Shown here one piece after another: positions 8,223 to 16,312 of a stretch of DNA of 33,050 nucleotides. Below the pieces are notes generated by a model, which was given only the letters and a program-made list of their open reading frames with translations, was not told the origin of the DNA and searched no databases. Each line of letters starts with the position of its first letter. Position 1 is the stretch's first letter. This DNA is from Candidatus Amulumruptor caecigallinarius (lineage in GTDB: Bacteria > Bacteroidota > Bacteroidia > Bacteroidales > Muribaculaceae): contig JAMPDP010000013.1 of assembly GCA_023665605.1 (NCBI GenBank), positions 1-33,050 on the forward strand, in the 5' to 3' direction. Made by a program: the position numbers and the translations under genes.

Positions 8223-8620
8223 TAGTAAATCGACATACTGCGGACGCTCCAAAGGAAGGGTGCAATGCCCTCAGCGGGGCAAATAAATGGTGCTGAGGAA
8301 TCCACGGTCTATACCACAAAACGCTTCTACGAAGCATTTTCGCCTGATACAATGACCCCGGGCTGCGCGGCGGCCTGGGGGCCTCCGCTCTACCCGGGGT
8401 TTCTGCACATCCACGCGCCTCCGGCGCTCCGTTCATACGGCTTCCGGGGCTACGAGTAAATCGAGGGTGTTGCAAATCCGGCAATTTCCGTCAATTTGTA
8501 GGGATGCACCGTGGTGCATCCGCTGATTTACAGATTGTTGCGCCGGATGCACCACGGTGCATCCCTACAAGCCGATGGTCCTGCGGACGCCCCTTAGGAA
8601 GTTCTGTAACACCTCGAGAT
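8223..8620. repeat. Composite intergenic repeat block downstream of trpB
   Basis: This gene-free stretch carries degenerate copies of the family seen at 21951-22700: ctgcggacgctcc near 8235 and cctgcggacgccccttagga at 8580-8599. It also has CCCCGGG/CCCGGGG and CTCCGG/TTCCGGGG palindromic segments at about 8355-8455. Short open frames here have no recognisable protein and follow the palindromes, so I treat the block as non-coding. Confidence 0.6.
8496..8570. repeat. Inverted pair of GGATGCACC palindromic repeats
   Basis: Arms 8496-8522 and 8544-8570 are perfect reverse complements over 27 nt, separated by 21 nt. Each arm itself contains the 20-bp palindrome also found at 639-658. The nested structure resembles the head-to-head REP pairs (BIMEs) known in other bacteria. 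Confidence 0.85.
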
Positions 8621-8672
8621 GACAAGTTATGGCTACATTCTGAAGTGGCTGATATGGTATCCGGTTCTTTGA

Positions 8673-10034
8673 TTATTTCTCTAACGAGTCGAGGTTTTTG
8701 CGGATTTCTTCGTCGGAGAGGGAATAGTTGACGAGGTCGCCGTTGAAATACTTGTCGTATGAGGCCATGTCGATGAGGCCGTGGCCGGAAAGGTTGAAGA
8801 GGATTACCTTGTCCTCGCCTGACTCCTTGCACTTGAGGGCCTCGCGGATGGTGGCGGCAATGGCATGGCAGCTTTCGGGGGCCGGGATGATGCCCTCGGC
8901 GCGTGCAAAGAGGGCTCCGGCATCAAAAGACTCCAGCTGGTCGATGTCAACGGCCTCCATCATGCCATCTTTGAGGAGCTGCGACACGATGACGCCCGCG
9001 CCATGGTAACGGAGGCCGCCGGCGTGGATGTTGGCCGGGGCGAAGTTGTGGCCGAGGGTGAACATGGGAAGGAGGGGCGTGTAGCCGGCCTCGTCGCCGA
9101 AGTCGTAGCGGAACTCGCCGCGTGTGAGCTTGGGGCATGAGGCCGGTTCAGCGGCGATGAAGCGCGTGTGCTTTTCGCCGGCGATGTTGTGTCGCATGAA
9201 TGGGAAGGCGATGCCGCCGAAGTTGCTGCCGCCGCCGAAGCAGGCGATTACCATGTCAGGGTACTCACCGGCAAGCTCCATCTGCTTCTCCGCTTCGAGG
9301 CCGATAACCGTCTGGTGGAGAGTGACGTGGCTGAGGACGGAGCCGAGAGTGTACTTGCAGTTGGGGGTGGTGCGGGCGAGCTCCACCGCTTCGCTGATGG
9401 CGGTGCCGAGCGAGCCCTGATGGTTGGGGTGTGCGGTGAGTATATCCTTGCCTGCGCGGGTAGACATGGAGGGTGAGGGGGTGACCTGCGCGCCGAAGGT
9501 CTGCATGATGCTGCGGCGGTAAGGCTTCTGCTCATATGAGATTTTTACCTGATAGACAGCTGCTTCCAGCCCGAACAGACGTGCTGCATAGGCCAGTGAG
9601 GCTCCCCACTGACCCGCGCCGGTCTCCGTGGTGACATTGGTCACTCCCTCCTGCTTGCAGTAGTAAGCCTGTGGGATGGCCGAGTTGAGCTTGTGGGAGC
9701 CCATGGGGCTTACGCTCTCGTTCTTGAAATAGATATGGGCCGGAGTGCCGAGAGCCTCCTCCAGGCCGTAGGCGCGCACGAGGGGAGTAGAGCGGTAATA
9801 CTTGTACATCTCCCTCACCTGCTCGGGGATGTCGATCCAGCGGTCAGTCTGGTTGAGCTCCTGGCGGCAGAGCTCCTCGGCGAAGATGGGATACATATCC
9901 TCCGGCTTCAGCGGCTCCTTGGTGGTCGGGTTGAGCGGTGGCATGGGCTTGTTGACCATATCGGCCTGGATGTTGTACCAACGGCGGGGAATCTCGGACT
10001 CGGGTAGAGTGAATCGTTTCTGGCGTTCAGACAT
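8673..10034 (-). CDS. trpB: Tryptophan synthase beta chain, TrpB2 type
   Basis: The 453-residue protein is a fold-type II PLP enzyme that joins indole and serine to make tryptophan. The Schiff-base lysine is K115 in GSHKLNSA, the catalytic glutamate is E137 in TETGAGQWG, and the phosphate-binding glycine loop is GGGSN (267-271). The length, the long N-terminal extension and ETGAGQWG in place of ETGAGQHG point to the TrpB2 subgroup, which usually acts without a dedicated TrpA. No trpA or other trp gene is present here. It follows pdxB by 61 bp and is probably the last gene of the purD-membrane protein-pdxB-trpB run. Its role may be indole salvage rather than de novo synthesis (inference). Confidence 0.92.
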   Translation of the reverse strand: MSERQKRFTLPESEIPRRWYNIQADMVNKPMPPLNPTTKEPLKPEDMYPIFAEELCRQELNQTDRWIDIPEQVREMYKYYRSTPLVRAYGLEEALGTPAHIYFKNESVSPMGSHKLNSAIPQAYYCKQEGVTNVTTETGAGQWGASLAYAARLFGLEAAVYQVKISYEQKPYRRSIMQTFGAQVTPSPSMSTRAGKDILTAHPNHQGSLGTAISEAVELARTTPNCKYTLGSVLSHVTLHQTVIGLEAEKQMELAGEYPDMVIACFGGGSNFGGIAFPFMRHNIAGEKHTRFIAAEPASCPKLTRGEFRYDFGDEAGYTPLLPMFTLGHNFAPANIHAGGLRYHGAGVIVSQLLKDGMMEAVDIDQLESFDAGALFARAEGIIPAPESCHAIAATIREALKCKESGEDKVILFNLSGHGLIDMASYDKYFNGDLVNYSLSDEEIRKNLDSLEK

Positions 10035-10095
10035 TGTGAAAGAGCGTTAGGAGTGATTGTAGATGGTTGATAATAAGATGTGTGGAATAGGTGCA

Positions 10096-11127
10096 TCATT
10101 GCTCCGGCTCGCGGCGCAGGGCATATTCGTTACGCAAGGCCTCGAAGCGCGAGGGGTCGGCTTTGAGGGCGCGGGTATCGGCGGCGATGTCGTAGGTGGA
10201 GAGGATTTCGTGGCAGGTTACAGCGTCCGGCACGGGAGCCGGCAGGGACATCCCCACCGGGAGAGCGGGCGTGAGCTTGGGGAGCGCGAACCGGCGGCTG
10301 ATGGCATCAAGCACCATGGCTGTGGCGCGGAGCTTCCCCTGACGTGAGTACCCGGCAATGTGGGGCGTGGCCACTGCGGCGCGGGCAAGCAGCGAGTGGT
10401 CGATGTTCGGCTCCCCTTCCCAGCAGTCAATGGCCACGGCGCGGAGAGAGCCTTCGTCGAGGCCGTGCAGTAGAGAGCCGGTGGCAGTCACCGGTCCGCG
10501 GCAGGTGTTGAGCAGCAGCGGTCTGCGCTTCACCTTGGCGAGAGCTTCAGGCCCGAACAGCCCGACGGTGGCATCCTCGCCGGTGCGGGTGAGGGGCACA
10601 TGGTAGCTGATGATGTCGCTGAGAGAGAGCAGTTCCGCGTGGTTGACAAACCTGTCGGAGCCCTCGCGGCGTGCGCGTGGAGGGTCGCACAGGAGTGTAT
10701 GCATCCCTAATGAGCGGGCCCAGCGGTCAACGATGGAGCCCACATGGCCTACGCCGACTATGCCGAGGATGAGACCCGTGGGGTCAGTGTGCTCGCTGAG
10801 GATAGCCGCCATGACATATTGCGCCACGGCGGGAGCGTTACAGCCCGGCGCGCTCTCCACGGCTATTCCTGCCGAGGCGCACCATGGGAGGTCGATATGG
10901 TCAGTGCCGATGGTGGCTGTACATACGAGGCTCACGCGGCTGCCGCCGAGCAGGGCCTCGTCGCAGCGTGTGCGTGTGCGCGTGATTAAGATGTCAGCGT
11001 CACGCACGTCGGCGCCCTTGATGGCGTCGCCGGGGAGATAACGCACCTCGGCGTATGGCTCGAGGACTCCGCGCAGGTAGGGCACACGCTCGTCGGCCAC
11101 AACGCGGAGCTTTCGTGTCAGATCCAT
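10096..11127 (-). CDS. pdxB: 4-phosphoerythronate dehydrogenase
   Basis: The product oxidises 4-phosphoerythronate in the DXP-dependent route to pyridoxal phosphate. I chose the ATG at 11127 (343 residues) because the family N-terminus, LRVVADERVPYL, starts there and the ATG overlaps the stop of the upstream gene by 10 nt, suggesting translational coupling. The D-2-hydroxyacid dehydrogenase NAD site is GIVGVGHVG (122-130), with CTATIGTDHID before it. The C-terminus, with YDIAADTRALK and FEALRNEYALRRE, fits the PdxB dimerisation domain, although the protein is somewhat shorter than the roughly 380 residues of the E. coli enzyme. The downstream neighbour is the PLP enzyme TrpB2. Confidence 0.9.
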   Translation of the reverse strand: MDLTRKLRVVADERVPYLRGVLEPYAEVRYLPGDAIKGADVRDADILITRTRTRCDEALLGGSRVSLVCTATIGTDHIDLPWCASAGIAVESAPGCNAPAVAQYVMAAILSEHTDPTGLILGIVGVGHVGSIVDRWARSLGMHTLLCDPPRARREGSDRFVNHAELLSLSDIISYHVPLTRTGEDATVGLFGPEALAKVKRRPLLLNTCRGPVTATGSLLHGLDEGSLRAVAIDCWEGEPNIDHSLLARAAVATPHIAGYSRQGKLRATAMVLDAISRRFALPKLTPALPVGMSLPAPVPDAVTCHEILSTYDIAADTRALKADPSRFEALRNEYALRREPEQ

Positions 11128-12104
11128 AATGCCCAGATGTAAAGACCTAACGAAATGACCAGCAGCGTGGTTACGGTAGCGTAGCTGCACCGCTTTCCGG
11201 CGAAAATCTGCATGAATGAACCGGCTTGGAATGCCGTGAGCACGTTGAGCATGGTGACGTAGGCGGCAATGTTATCACTGTCAAGCAGCAGCATTGCCGA
11301 GGTGAATATGCCGAGGGTTACGAGCCAGCCGTTCATGGAGCGAGTGCGCGAATTGAGGCTCATTATGCGCAGCAAGTTGACCGCCGTGAGACACACGCCG
11401 AAAATCACAGTCACCGCCACCGATGCAATAAGGTGGATGAGCGTGGCGCGTGGCATTGACGACAGGAACGTCACCGATAACGCCCAGTGGGGGTGAGGCA
11501 TCTCCATGATGCCGAAGCACCACAGAGTCCACCACGGAGCCACAGTGCCGAGTATGGCGGCGAGAAGAGCCTTGAGGCGGAACACCCTCATCTGCATCAT
11601 GCCTACAATCAGAGCCGGTATGTAAGCCACGAAAGCCACCTGAGCAAGGGCTGCTCCCGACACCATGAAAAAAGCCAGGAATATGCTCCTTACGCGCTTG
11701 GGGCGGTTGTAGCTCCCGAGCAGGAGCATGCTTGCCAACACCAGCACGAGAGCCACGAACGGTCCCCCTTGGAGCGTTGTGGCCAGCGAGGGCTCCATGG
11801 CTTGAAGGACGAGAAAGAGAGCCGCAAAGGTGATGGACGCCGAGCGCGAGATGGTGTACACATGGTTCATCACCACCAGCAGTGTGGCAACGATGAGTTG
11901 GAGTGCAAGGACGGTGAGGTCAGCGGTGATGCCGCTGAACCACAGAGCCGGGGAGGGGAATATAATGCCGTGGTTGCCCGACCATGGGAAGGGGCTCACC
12001 AAGTCGCCGGCAAAGAGCATCCCCGCGAGGGCGAACAGGGCGATGGTAATAGCCCCCGCGCGTGAGCGCAGGAGCCGTTCGTATCGTTCCTCAGAGGGTT
12101 TCAT
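11118..12104 (-). CDS. Polytopic membrane protein of unknown function
   Basis: The 328-residue protein has about eight hydrophobic segments spread over its whole length, starting near residues 17-35, with few charged loops. It resembles uncharacterised Bacteroidales membrane proteins of the DUF6427 sort, but I do not recognise a catalytic motif. Its ATG overlaps the purD stop by one base (TGATG), and its stop overlaps the pdxB start by 10 nt, so it is locked into the purD-pdxB operon. Nothing in the sequence shows whether it serves nucleotide or cofactor metabolism. Confidence 0.8.
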   Translation of the reverse strand: MKPSEERYERLLRSRAGAITIALFALAGMLFAGDLVSPFPWSGNHGIIFPSPALWFSGITADLTVLALQLIVATLLVVMNHVYTISRSASITFAALFLVLQAMEPSLATTLQGGPFVALVLVLASMLLLGSYNRPKRVRSIFLAFFMVSGAALAQVAFVAYIPALIVGMMQMRVFRLKALLAAILGTVAPWWTLWCFGIMEMPHPHWALSVTFLSSMPRATLIHLIASVAVTVIFGVCLTAVNLLRIMSLNSRTRSMNGWLVTLGIFTSAMLLLDSDNIAAYVTMLNVLTAFQAGSFMQIFAGKRCSYATVTTLLVISLGLYIWALWI

Positions 12105-13399
12105 CAGTGGCCCGCTTCGAGCTTCATCAGGTCTTGGCCGATGTCGCGGCGCCAGTATGCACCGTCGAAGTGAATCTTGGCGATGGAGTCATAGCTCTTG
12201 GCGAGAGCCTCGGGTGTAGATGCCCCCAGAGAGCTGACCGCAATCACGCGGCCTCCGGATGTGACGAGCTGTCCCTCGGCATCTACGGCCGTGCCGGCGT
12301 GGAAGAGCGTGCTGTCCGTCACCTCGCCGGTGCCGGTAATCACCTTACCCTTGGGATAAGAGCCGGGGTAGCCGCCGGAGACCATCATCACGGTGACGGC
12401 AGTGCGGGGGTCTTCGGCAAGAGGGAGCTGAGCGAGGTCCCCCTTGGCCGCAGCTTCGAGCAGCGGGAGCAGGTCAGAGGCCACACGGAGCATTACAGCC
12501 TCTGTCTCCGGGTCGCCCATACGCACGTTGTATTCGATCACCTTGGGTTCGCCATCCACTTCAATGAGGCCGAGGAATATGAAGCCGCGATAGTCGATGC
12601 CATCGCTGATGAGGCCCTGCACTGTGGGACGGATGATGCGCTCGTCAACCTTGCGCATGAACTCGCCGTCGGCAAATGCCACAGGGCTCACGGCACCCAT
12701 ACCGCCGGTGTTGAGGCCTGTGTCACCCTCGCCGATGCGCTTGTAATCTTTAGCCACGGGAAGCACGCGATAGCCGCCCCGGCCATCCGTGAGCACGAAC
12801 ACCGAGCACTCGATGCCTTTGAGGAACTCCTCGATGACCACCGTGGCACTCGACGAACCGAACATGCCGCCGAGCATCTCGTCCAGTGCCTTCTGTGCCT
12901 CTTCGAGCGAGTCGATGATGAGCACACCCTTGCCGGCAGCAAGGCCGTCAGCCTTAAGGACATATGGTGCTTTGAGGGTGGCGAGGAAGGCTTTGCCCTC
13001 CTCGGCGGTATCGGTGGTGAAGCTGCGGTAAGCCGCCGTGGGGATGCCGTGACGCATCATGAACTGCTTGGCGAAGTCCTTGGAGCCCTCGAGTCGGGCG
13101 CCGTCAGCACCGGGGCCCACTATCAGGAGCTGCGGACGGCGTGTGGCGAAGAAGTCGCGGATGCCGGCCACAAGCGGATCCTCGTTGCCTACCACAATCA
13201 TGTCGATACCCTTGTCGGCGACGAAAGCGTCAATCGCCTCGAAGTCAGTGGGCTTGATGGCCACGTTGGTGCCATAAGCACCGGTGCCGCCGTTGCCGGG
13301 GGCTATGTAGAGGGTGTCGAGATAGGGTGACTGGCTGAGTTTCCAGGCGAGTGCGCACTCGCGACCGCCGCTGCCGAGCAGCAATACTTTTCGCTTCAT
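12104..13399 (-). CDS. purD: Phosphoribosylamine--glycine ligase
   Basis: The 431-residue ATP-grasp enzyme makes GAR in the second step of de novo purine synthesis. The N-terminal motif KVLLLGSGGRECALAWKL identifies PurD; the family usually has GREHALAW, so the His is Cys here. Later motifs include LKADGLAAGKGV, VVIEEFLKGIECSVF, NTGGMGAVSP and EYNVRMGDPETEA, the nucleotide and metal sites of the family. Length is normal. It lies 75 bp after rlmL and is fused by overlaps to the membrane protein and pdxB. I find no consensus promoter directly upstream, so it may be transcribed from the rlmL promoter. Confidence 0.95.
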   Translation of the reverse strand: MKRKVLLLGSGGRECALAWKLSQSPYLDTLYIAPGNGGTGAYGTNVAIKPTDFEAIDAFVADKGIDMIVVGNEDPLVAGIRDFFATRRPQLLIVGPGADGARLEGSKDFAKQFMMRHGIPTAAYRSFTTDTAEEGKAFLATLKAPYVLKADGLAAGKGVLIIDSLEEAQKALDEMLGGMFGSSSATVVIEEFLKGIECSVFVLTDGRGGYRVLPVAKDYKRIGEGDTGLNTGGMGAVSPVAFADGEFMRKVDERIIRPTVQGLISDGIDYRGFIFLGLIEVDGEPKVIEYNVRMGDPETEAVMLRVASDLLPLLEAAAKGDLAQLPLAEDPRTAVTVMMVSGGYPGSYPKGKVITGTGEVTDSTLFHAGTAVDAEGQLVTSGGRVIAVSSLGASTPEALAKSYDSIAKIHFDGAYWRRDIGQDLMKLEAGH

Positions 13400-13474
13400 A
13401 CAATGATATATGGAGTGGTGGTGGGGTTATTCTTTATAGAAGGATTGACGAGTGGGAGGACGAACTGCGGGCTG

Positions 13475-15103
13475 TCAGCGCTCGGAGCTGTCGCCGGAGC
13501 GGCGCTTGCGCATGATCACGCCTGTGGCCGGCGGCAGTGAGGGCTTGCGGCCCGTGATGGAGCGCAGGGCACTGACGTTGCGGCGCTTGGCCAGCGGGTT
13601 TTCGCTTTCGGGAGCCTCCGGGACGCTGTCGCGGTCTGCGAAGCGAGGTTTGCGGTCGGCAAAACGTCCTTTGGAGGGGCGGTATGCGCGTTCCAGCTCA
13701 TTGTGAGGCTCGTCATGCCGCTGCCCGGGCTTGCGCTCGTGGCGGTTTGCGCGCTTGTTGTCCCACTTGCGGTCATCCCACTTGCGGTCATCGCCGCGAC
13801 GACCCTCACCACGGCTGTCACGTGCTTGACGACGGTCGCGACGGTCACGACGGTCGTCACGTGCGCCCTTGTGGCGAGGACGTGCAGCATCGTTGTCGTC
13901 ATCGTCAGCCATCTGCTGCGAGGGCTTCAGCTTGCCGCCGTTACGGCGGAAGTCGCTCATCAGGCCGTCAAAGATGATGTATTCGCGGAGTTCGCAGGGA
14001 AGGGCACCGTTGAGCAGCTGCACCTTCTGTGAGGGTGCGAGGCCTATGCGGCGCAGGTACTCCTCATGGTATGCGATAATCCATGCGTGGTAGCCAAGGA
14101 AAACATGTTTAAGGTTAGCTCCGATGGTGGTGTAGAGATTGTCCATGTCGGCTACGGCGATACGCTCGCCATAGGGAGGGTTCATCACGAGGACGCCCTC
14201 GGCGGGTATCTCCTCGCGTGTCCAGTTCTGGAACGGCTTCACCGAGATGTTGATGTAGCGGCCCACGCCTGCACTCTTGATGTTGCGCTCCGCCACACTC
14301 ACGGCTGCGGGTGAGATGTCAGCACCGATGATGGGGTTCGTCACCTCGCGCTCGGCAGAGTCGTCGTTGTAGATGCTGTCAAGGAGCTCGCCGTCGAAGT
14401 CTTTCCATTGCTCGAAGGCAAACTTGCGGCGGTATATGCCGGGCATGATGTTGGCGGCAATCAGGGCGGCTTCGATCAGGAAGGTGCCGGAGCCGCACAT
14501 GGGGTCGATGAGGGGAGTGTCGCCTCGCCATCCGCTCTTGAGAAGGATGCCTGCGGCAAGCACCTCGTTGATGGGGGCCTCGGTCTGAGCCACGCGGTAG
14601 CCGCGCTTGTGAAGCGACTCGCCCGAGGAGTCCAGAGAGATGGTGATGTGGTCCTGTGCGATGTGGACGTTGAGGAGCACGTCAGCGTCCGTGACTCTCA
14701 CGCCGGGGCGCTTGTCAGGGCCGTATTTGTCTTTGAAGTAGTCTACTATGGCATCCTTGACCCTGTAAGTGACAAAGCGTGAGTTGGTGAAGATGTCGCT
14801 GTAAACCACCGGGTCAATGGCAAAGGTCTTGCTGAGCGAGAGGATTTCGCTCCAGTCGAAGGCCTTTATGCGGTCATATAGCTCATCGGTGTTTGAGGCG
14901 TTGAACTTGTAGATGGGCTTGAGGATGCGCAGGGCGGTGCGGCACGCCAGGTTCGCGCGGTACATCATCTCAAGGTTGCCCTCGAATGACACCATCCTGA
15001 GGCCGGGCTCCACGTTGATGGCCCCGAGGTCGCGCAGCTCCTCGGCAAGCACGTCTTCCAGCCCTTGGAAGGTTTTGGCCACCATTTCAAAATTTTGTTT
15101 CAT
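13475..15103 (-). CDS. rlmL: THUMP-domain 23S rRNA (guanine-N2) methyltransferase, RlmL-like, with Arg/Asp-rich tail
   Basis: The start at 15103 gives 542 residues and sits about 20 nt behind a promoter; the longer open frame upstream is only overlap with the metallopeptidase gene. Residues 1-160 hold the ferredoxin-like/THUMP RNA-binding part. The methyltransferase domain has DPMCGSGTFLIEAAL (200-214) for SAM binding and MNPPYGER (307-314), the NPPY motif of N2-guanine methylases. This matches the N-terminal half of E. coli RlmL (m2G2445); the RlmK half is absent, as usual outside gammaproteobacteria. Residues about 395-542 form a disordered tail with RRDRRDRR, DDRKWDDRKWD and RFADRKPRFADR repeats, which probably binds RNA (inference). 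The gene symbol is by similarity. Confidence 0.88.
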   Translation of the reverse strand: MKQNFEMVAKTFQGLEDVLAEELRDLGAINVEPGLRMVSFEGNLEMMYRANLACRTALRILKPIYKFNASNTDELYDRIKAFDWSEILSLSKTFAIDPVVYSDIFTNSRFVTYRVKDAIVDYFKDKYGPDKRPGVRVTDADVLLNVHIAQDHITISLDSSGESLHKRGYRVAQTEAPINEVLAAGILLKSGWRGDTPLIDPMCGSGTFLIEAALIAANIMPGIYRRKFAFEQWKDFDGELLDSIYNDDSAEREVTNPIIGADISPAAVSVAERNIKSAGVGRYINISVKPFQNWTREEIPAEGVLVMNPPYGERIAVADMDNLYTTIGANLKHVFLGYHAWIIAYHEEYLRRIGLAPSQKVQLLNGALPCELREYIIFDGLMSDFRRNGGKLKPSQQMADDDDNDAARPRHKGARDDRRDRRDRRQARDSRGEGRRGDDRKWDDRKWDNKRANRHERKPGQRHDEPHNELERAYRPSKGRFADRKPRFADRDSVPEAPESENPLAKRRNVSALRSITGRKPSLPPATGVIMRKRRSGDSSER

Positions 15104-15132
15104 CACTTTTGCGGGTGCTCTTTCTGCAGTGG

Positions 15133-15166
15133 CAAAAGTACGGAAAATTCCCGAAACGCGCGCAAC
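15133..15166 (-). promoter_or_regulatory. Promoter of rlmL
   Basis: TACTTTTG (15140-15133, reverse strand) is a full -7 match. The -33 element is poor: GTTG at a 22-nt spacing. The start site would fall about 20-25 nt before the ATG at 15103. Confidence 0.5.
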
Positions 15167-15221
15167 AGAGTCGGGAATATGTTTGCGCGCAGAGCCGGGA
15201 CGGGTGGCGGAGCCGAATGGG

Positions 15222-16109
15222 TCAGAGGGCGGAGTAGGGTGGGGAGAAGGTGTCGGCTTGGGAGAGGGAGCCGGTTGTGGCTCCGCGGCGGAGCCACTTG
15301 ACGCGCTGTTCGCTGCGGCCATGGTTGAAGCTCTCGGGCACGGCATAGCCCTGCGCCTGCTTCTGGAGGTAGTCATCGCCGATTTTGGATGCTGCATTGA
15401 GACCCTCCTCAATGTCACCCTCCTCGAGGGAGCCAAACATCTTGTTGTCATTGTAGGCCCAGATGCCCGCATAACAGTCAGCCTGAAGCTCTATGCGCAC
15501 GCTCACCTGATTGGCCTGTGCCTCCGGGAGGCGTGCCATCTGTGAGTGAGCCTCGTCGAGCGTGCCGAGGAGATACTGCACATGGTGTCCTACCTCGTGA
15601 GCTATGACGTAGGCGTAGGCGAAGTCGCCCCCGGCACCCATCTGCTTCTCCATCTGCTCGAAGAATGACAGGTCGATGTACACCGTTTGGTCAGCCGAGC
15701 AGTAGAACGGGCCGGTGGAAGCGGTGGCACCGCCGCAACCGGAGTTGACGCTGCCGGTGAACATCACCAGCTTTGGCGGCTCGTAGGTGAGCCCCATCTT
15801 GCGGAATTCCTCTGTCCAGACATCCTCCGTGCCGGCGAGAATTTGTTTGGTGAATGTGACCAGCTCCTCCTCGTTTGCCGTAGGGGTGTAGGTCTGCGCG
15901 GAAGAGTCGCCCAAGAGAGTGCCCTGCGAGCCGGAGAGCACATCCAGAGGGTTGCCGCCGGAAATCCAGGTGATAATGGCGGCGATGGCGAGCGCGGCAA
16001 TGCCGCCGAAGCCGGCCACCTTGCCTTTGCCTCCCCCGAAGGAGAATCCGCTGGAGGCTCCGCGACGATCCTCCACGTTGCCGCTCTGACGGCGTCCGTC
16101 AAGTCTCAT
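15222..16109 (-). CDS. YpfJ-family neutral zinc metallopeptidase
   Basis: The 295-residue protein has a short Gly- and Arg-rich cytoplasmic start, one membrane segment (about 33-49) and a large exported domain. The zinc-binding HEXXH motif is HEVGH at 171-175, and E207 in IELQADCYAG is the likely third ligand. SGCGGATASTGPFYC just before it is typical of the COG2321 (YpfJ) family. Substrates of this family are not established. The gene is divergent from tamB with about 200 bp between them. The rlmL gene follows 118 bp later with its own promoter. Confidence 0.88.
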   Translation of the reverse strand: MRLDGRRQSGNVEDRRGASSGFSFGGGKGKVAGFGGIAALAIAAIITWISGGNPLDVLSGSQGTLLGDSSAQTYTPTANEEELVTFTKQILAGTEDVWTEEFRKMGLTYEPPKLVMFTGSVNSGCGGATASTGPFYCSADQTVYIDLSFFEQMEKQMGAGGDFAYAYVIAHEVGHHVQYLLGTLDEAHSQMARLPEAQANQVSVRIELQADCYAGIWAYNDNKMFGSLEEGDIEEGLNAASKIGDDYLQKQAQGYAVPESFNHGRSEQRVKWLRRGATTGSLSQADTFSPPYSAL

Positions 16110-16312
16110 AGAAAAATAGTGAGAGTGAAAGAGAGTGTGTAACCACGTATGTTAACGTAATATAAACGTCCACGCCACATGGAGAGTTGCGCAGAGAGGG
16201 CAAATATGATAAAAATTCGCTAAATTCGCGCTATTCATTCGGTAGAGCTCCCACGGAAAGCATATGCATTGCCCCTCCTCGGGGCCTCTGCCGCCCCCTT
16301 CCGCAATTGGTA

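Noticed and set aside
8218-8484. Short open frames on both strands downstream of trpB
   Set aside because: They coincide with palindromic repeat modules and show no protein features.
12062-13330. 422-residue frame antisense to purD
   Set aside because: It is the mirror of a clearly conserved enzyme in GC-rich DNA; its His/Ala/Gly/Val-rich translation has no family features.
15104-15472. Extended N-terminus of the RlmL gene
   Set aside because: The extra 123 residues are low-complexity, overlap the metallopeptidase 3' end in another frame and lie upstream of the likely promoter.
16201-16240. tamB promoter at taaattcg (16221-16228)
   Set aside because: It matches the -7 consensus at 7 of 8 positions but has no TTTG at a proper distance, so I did not list it.
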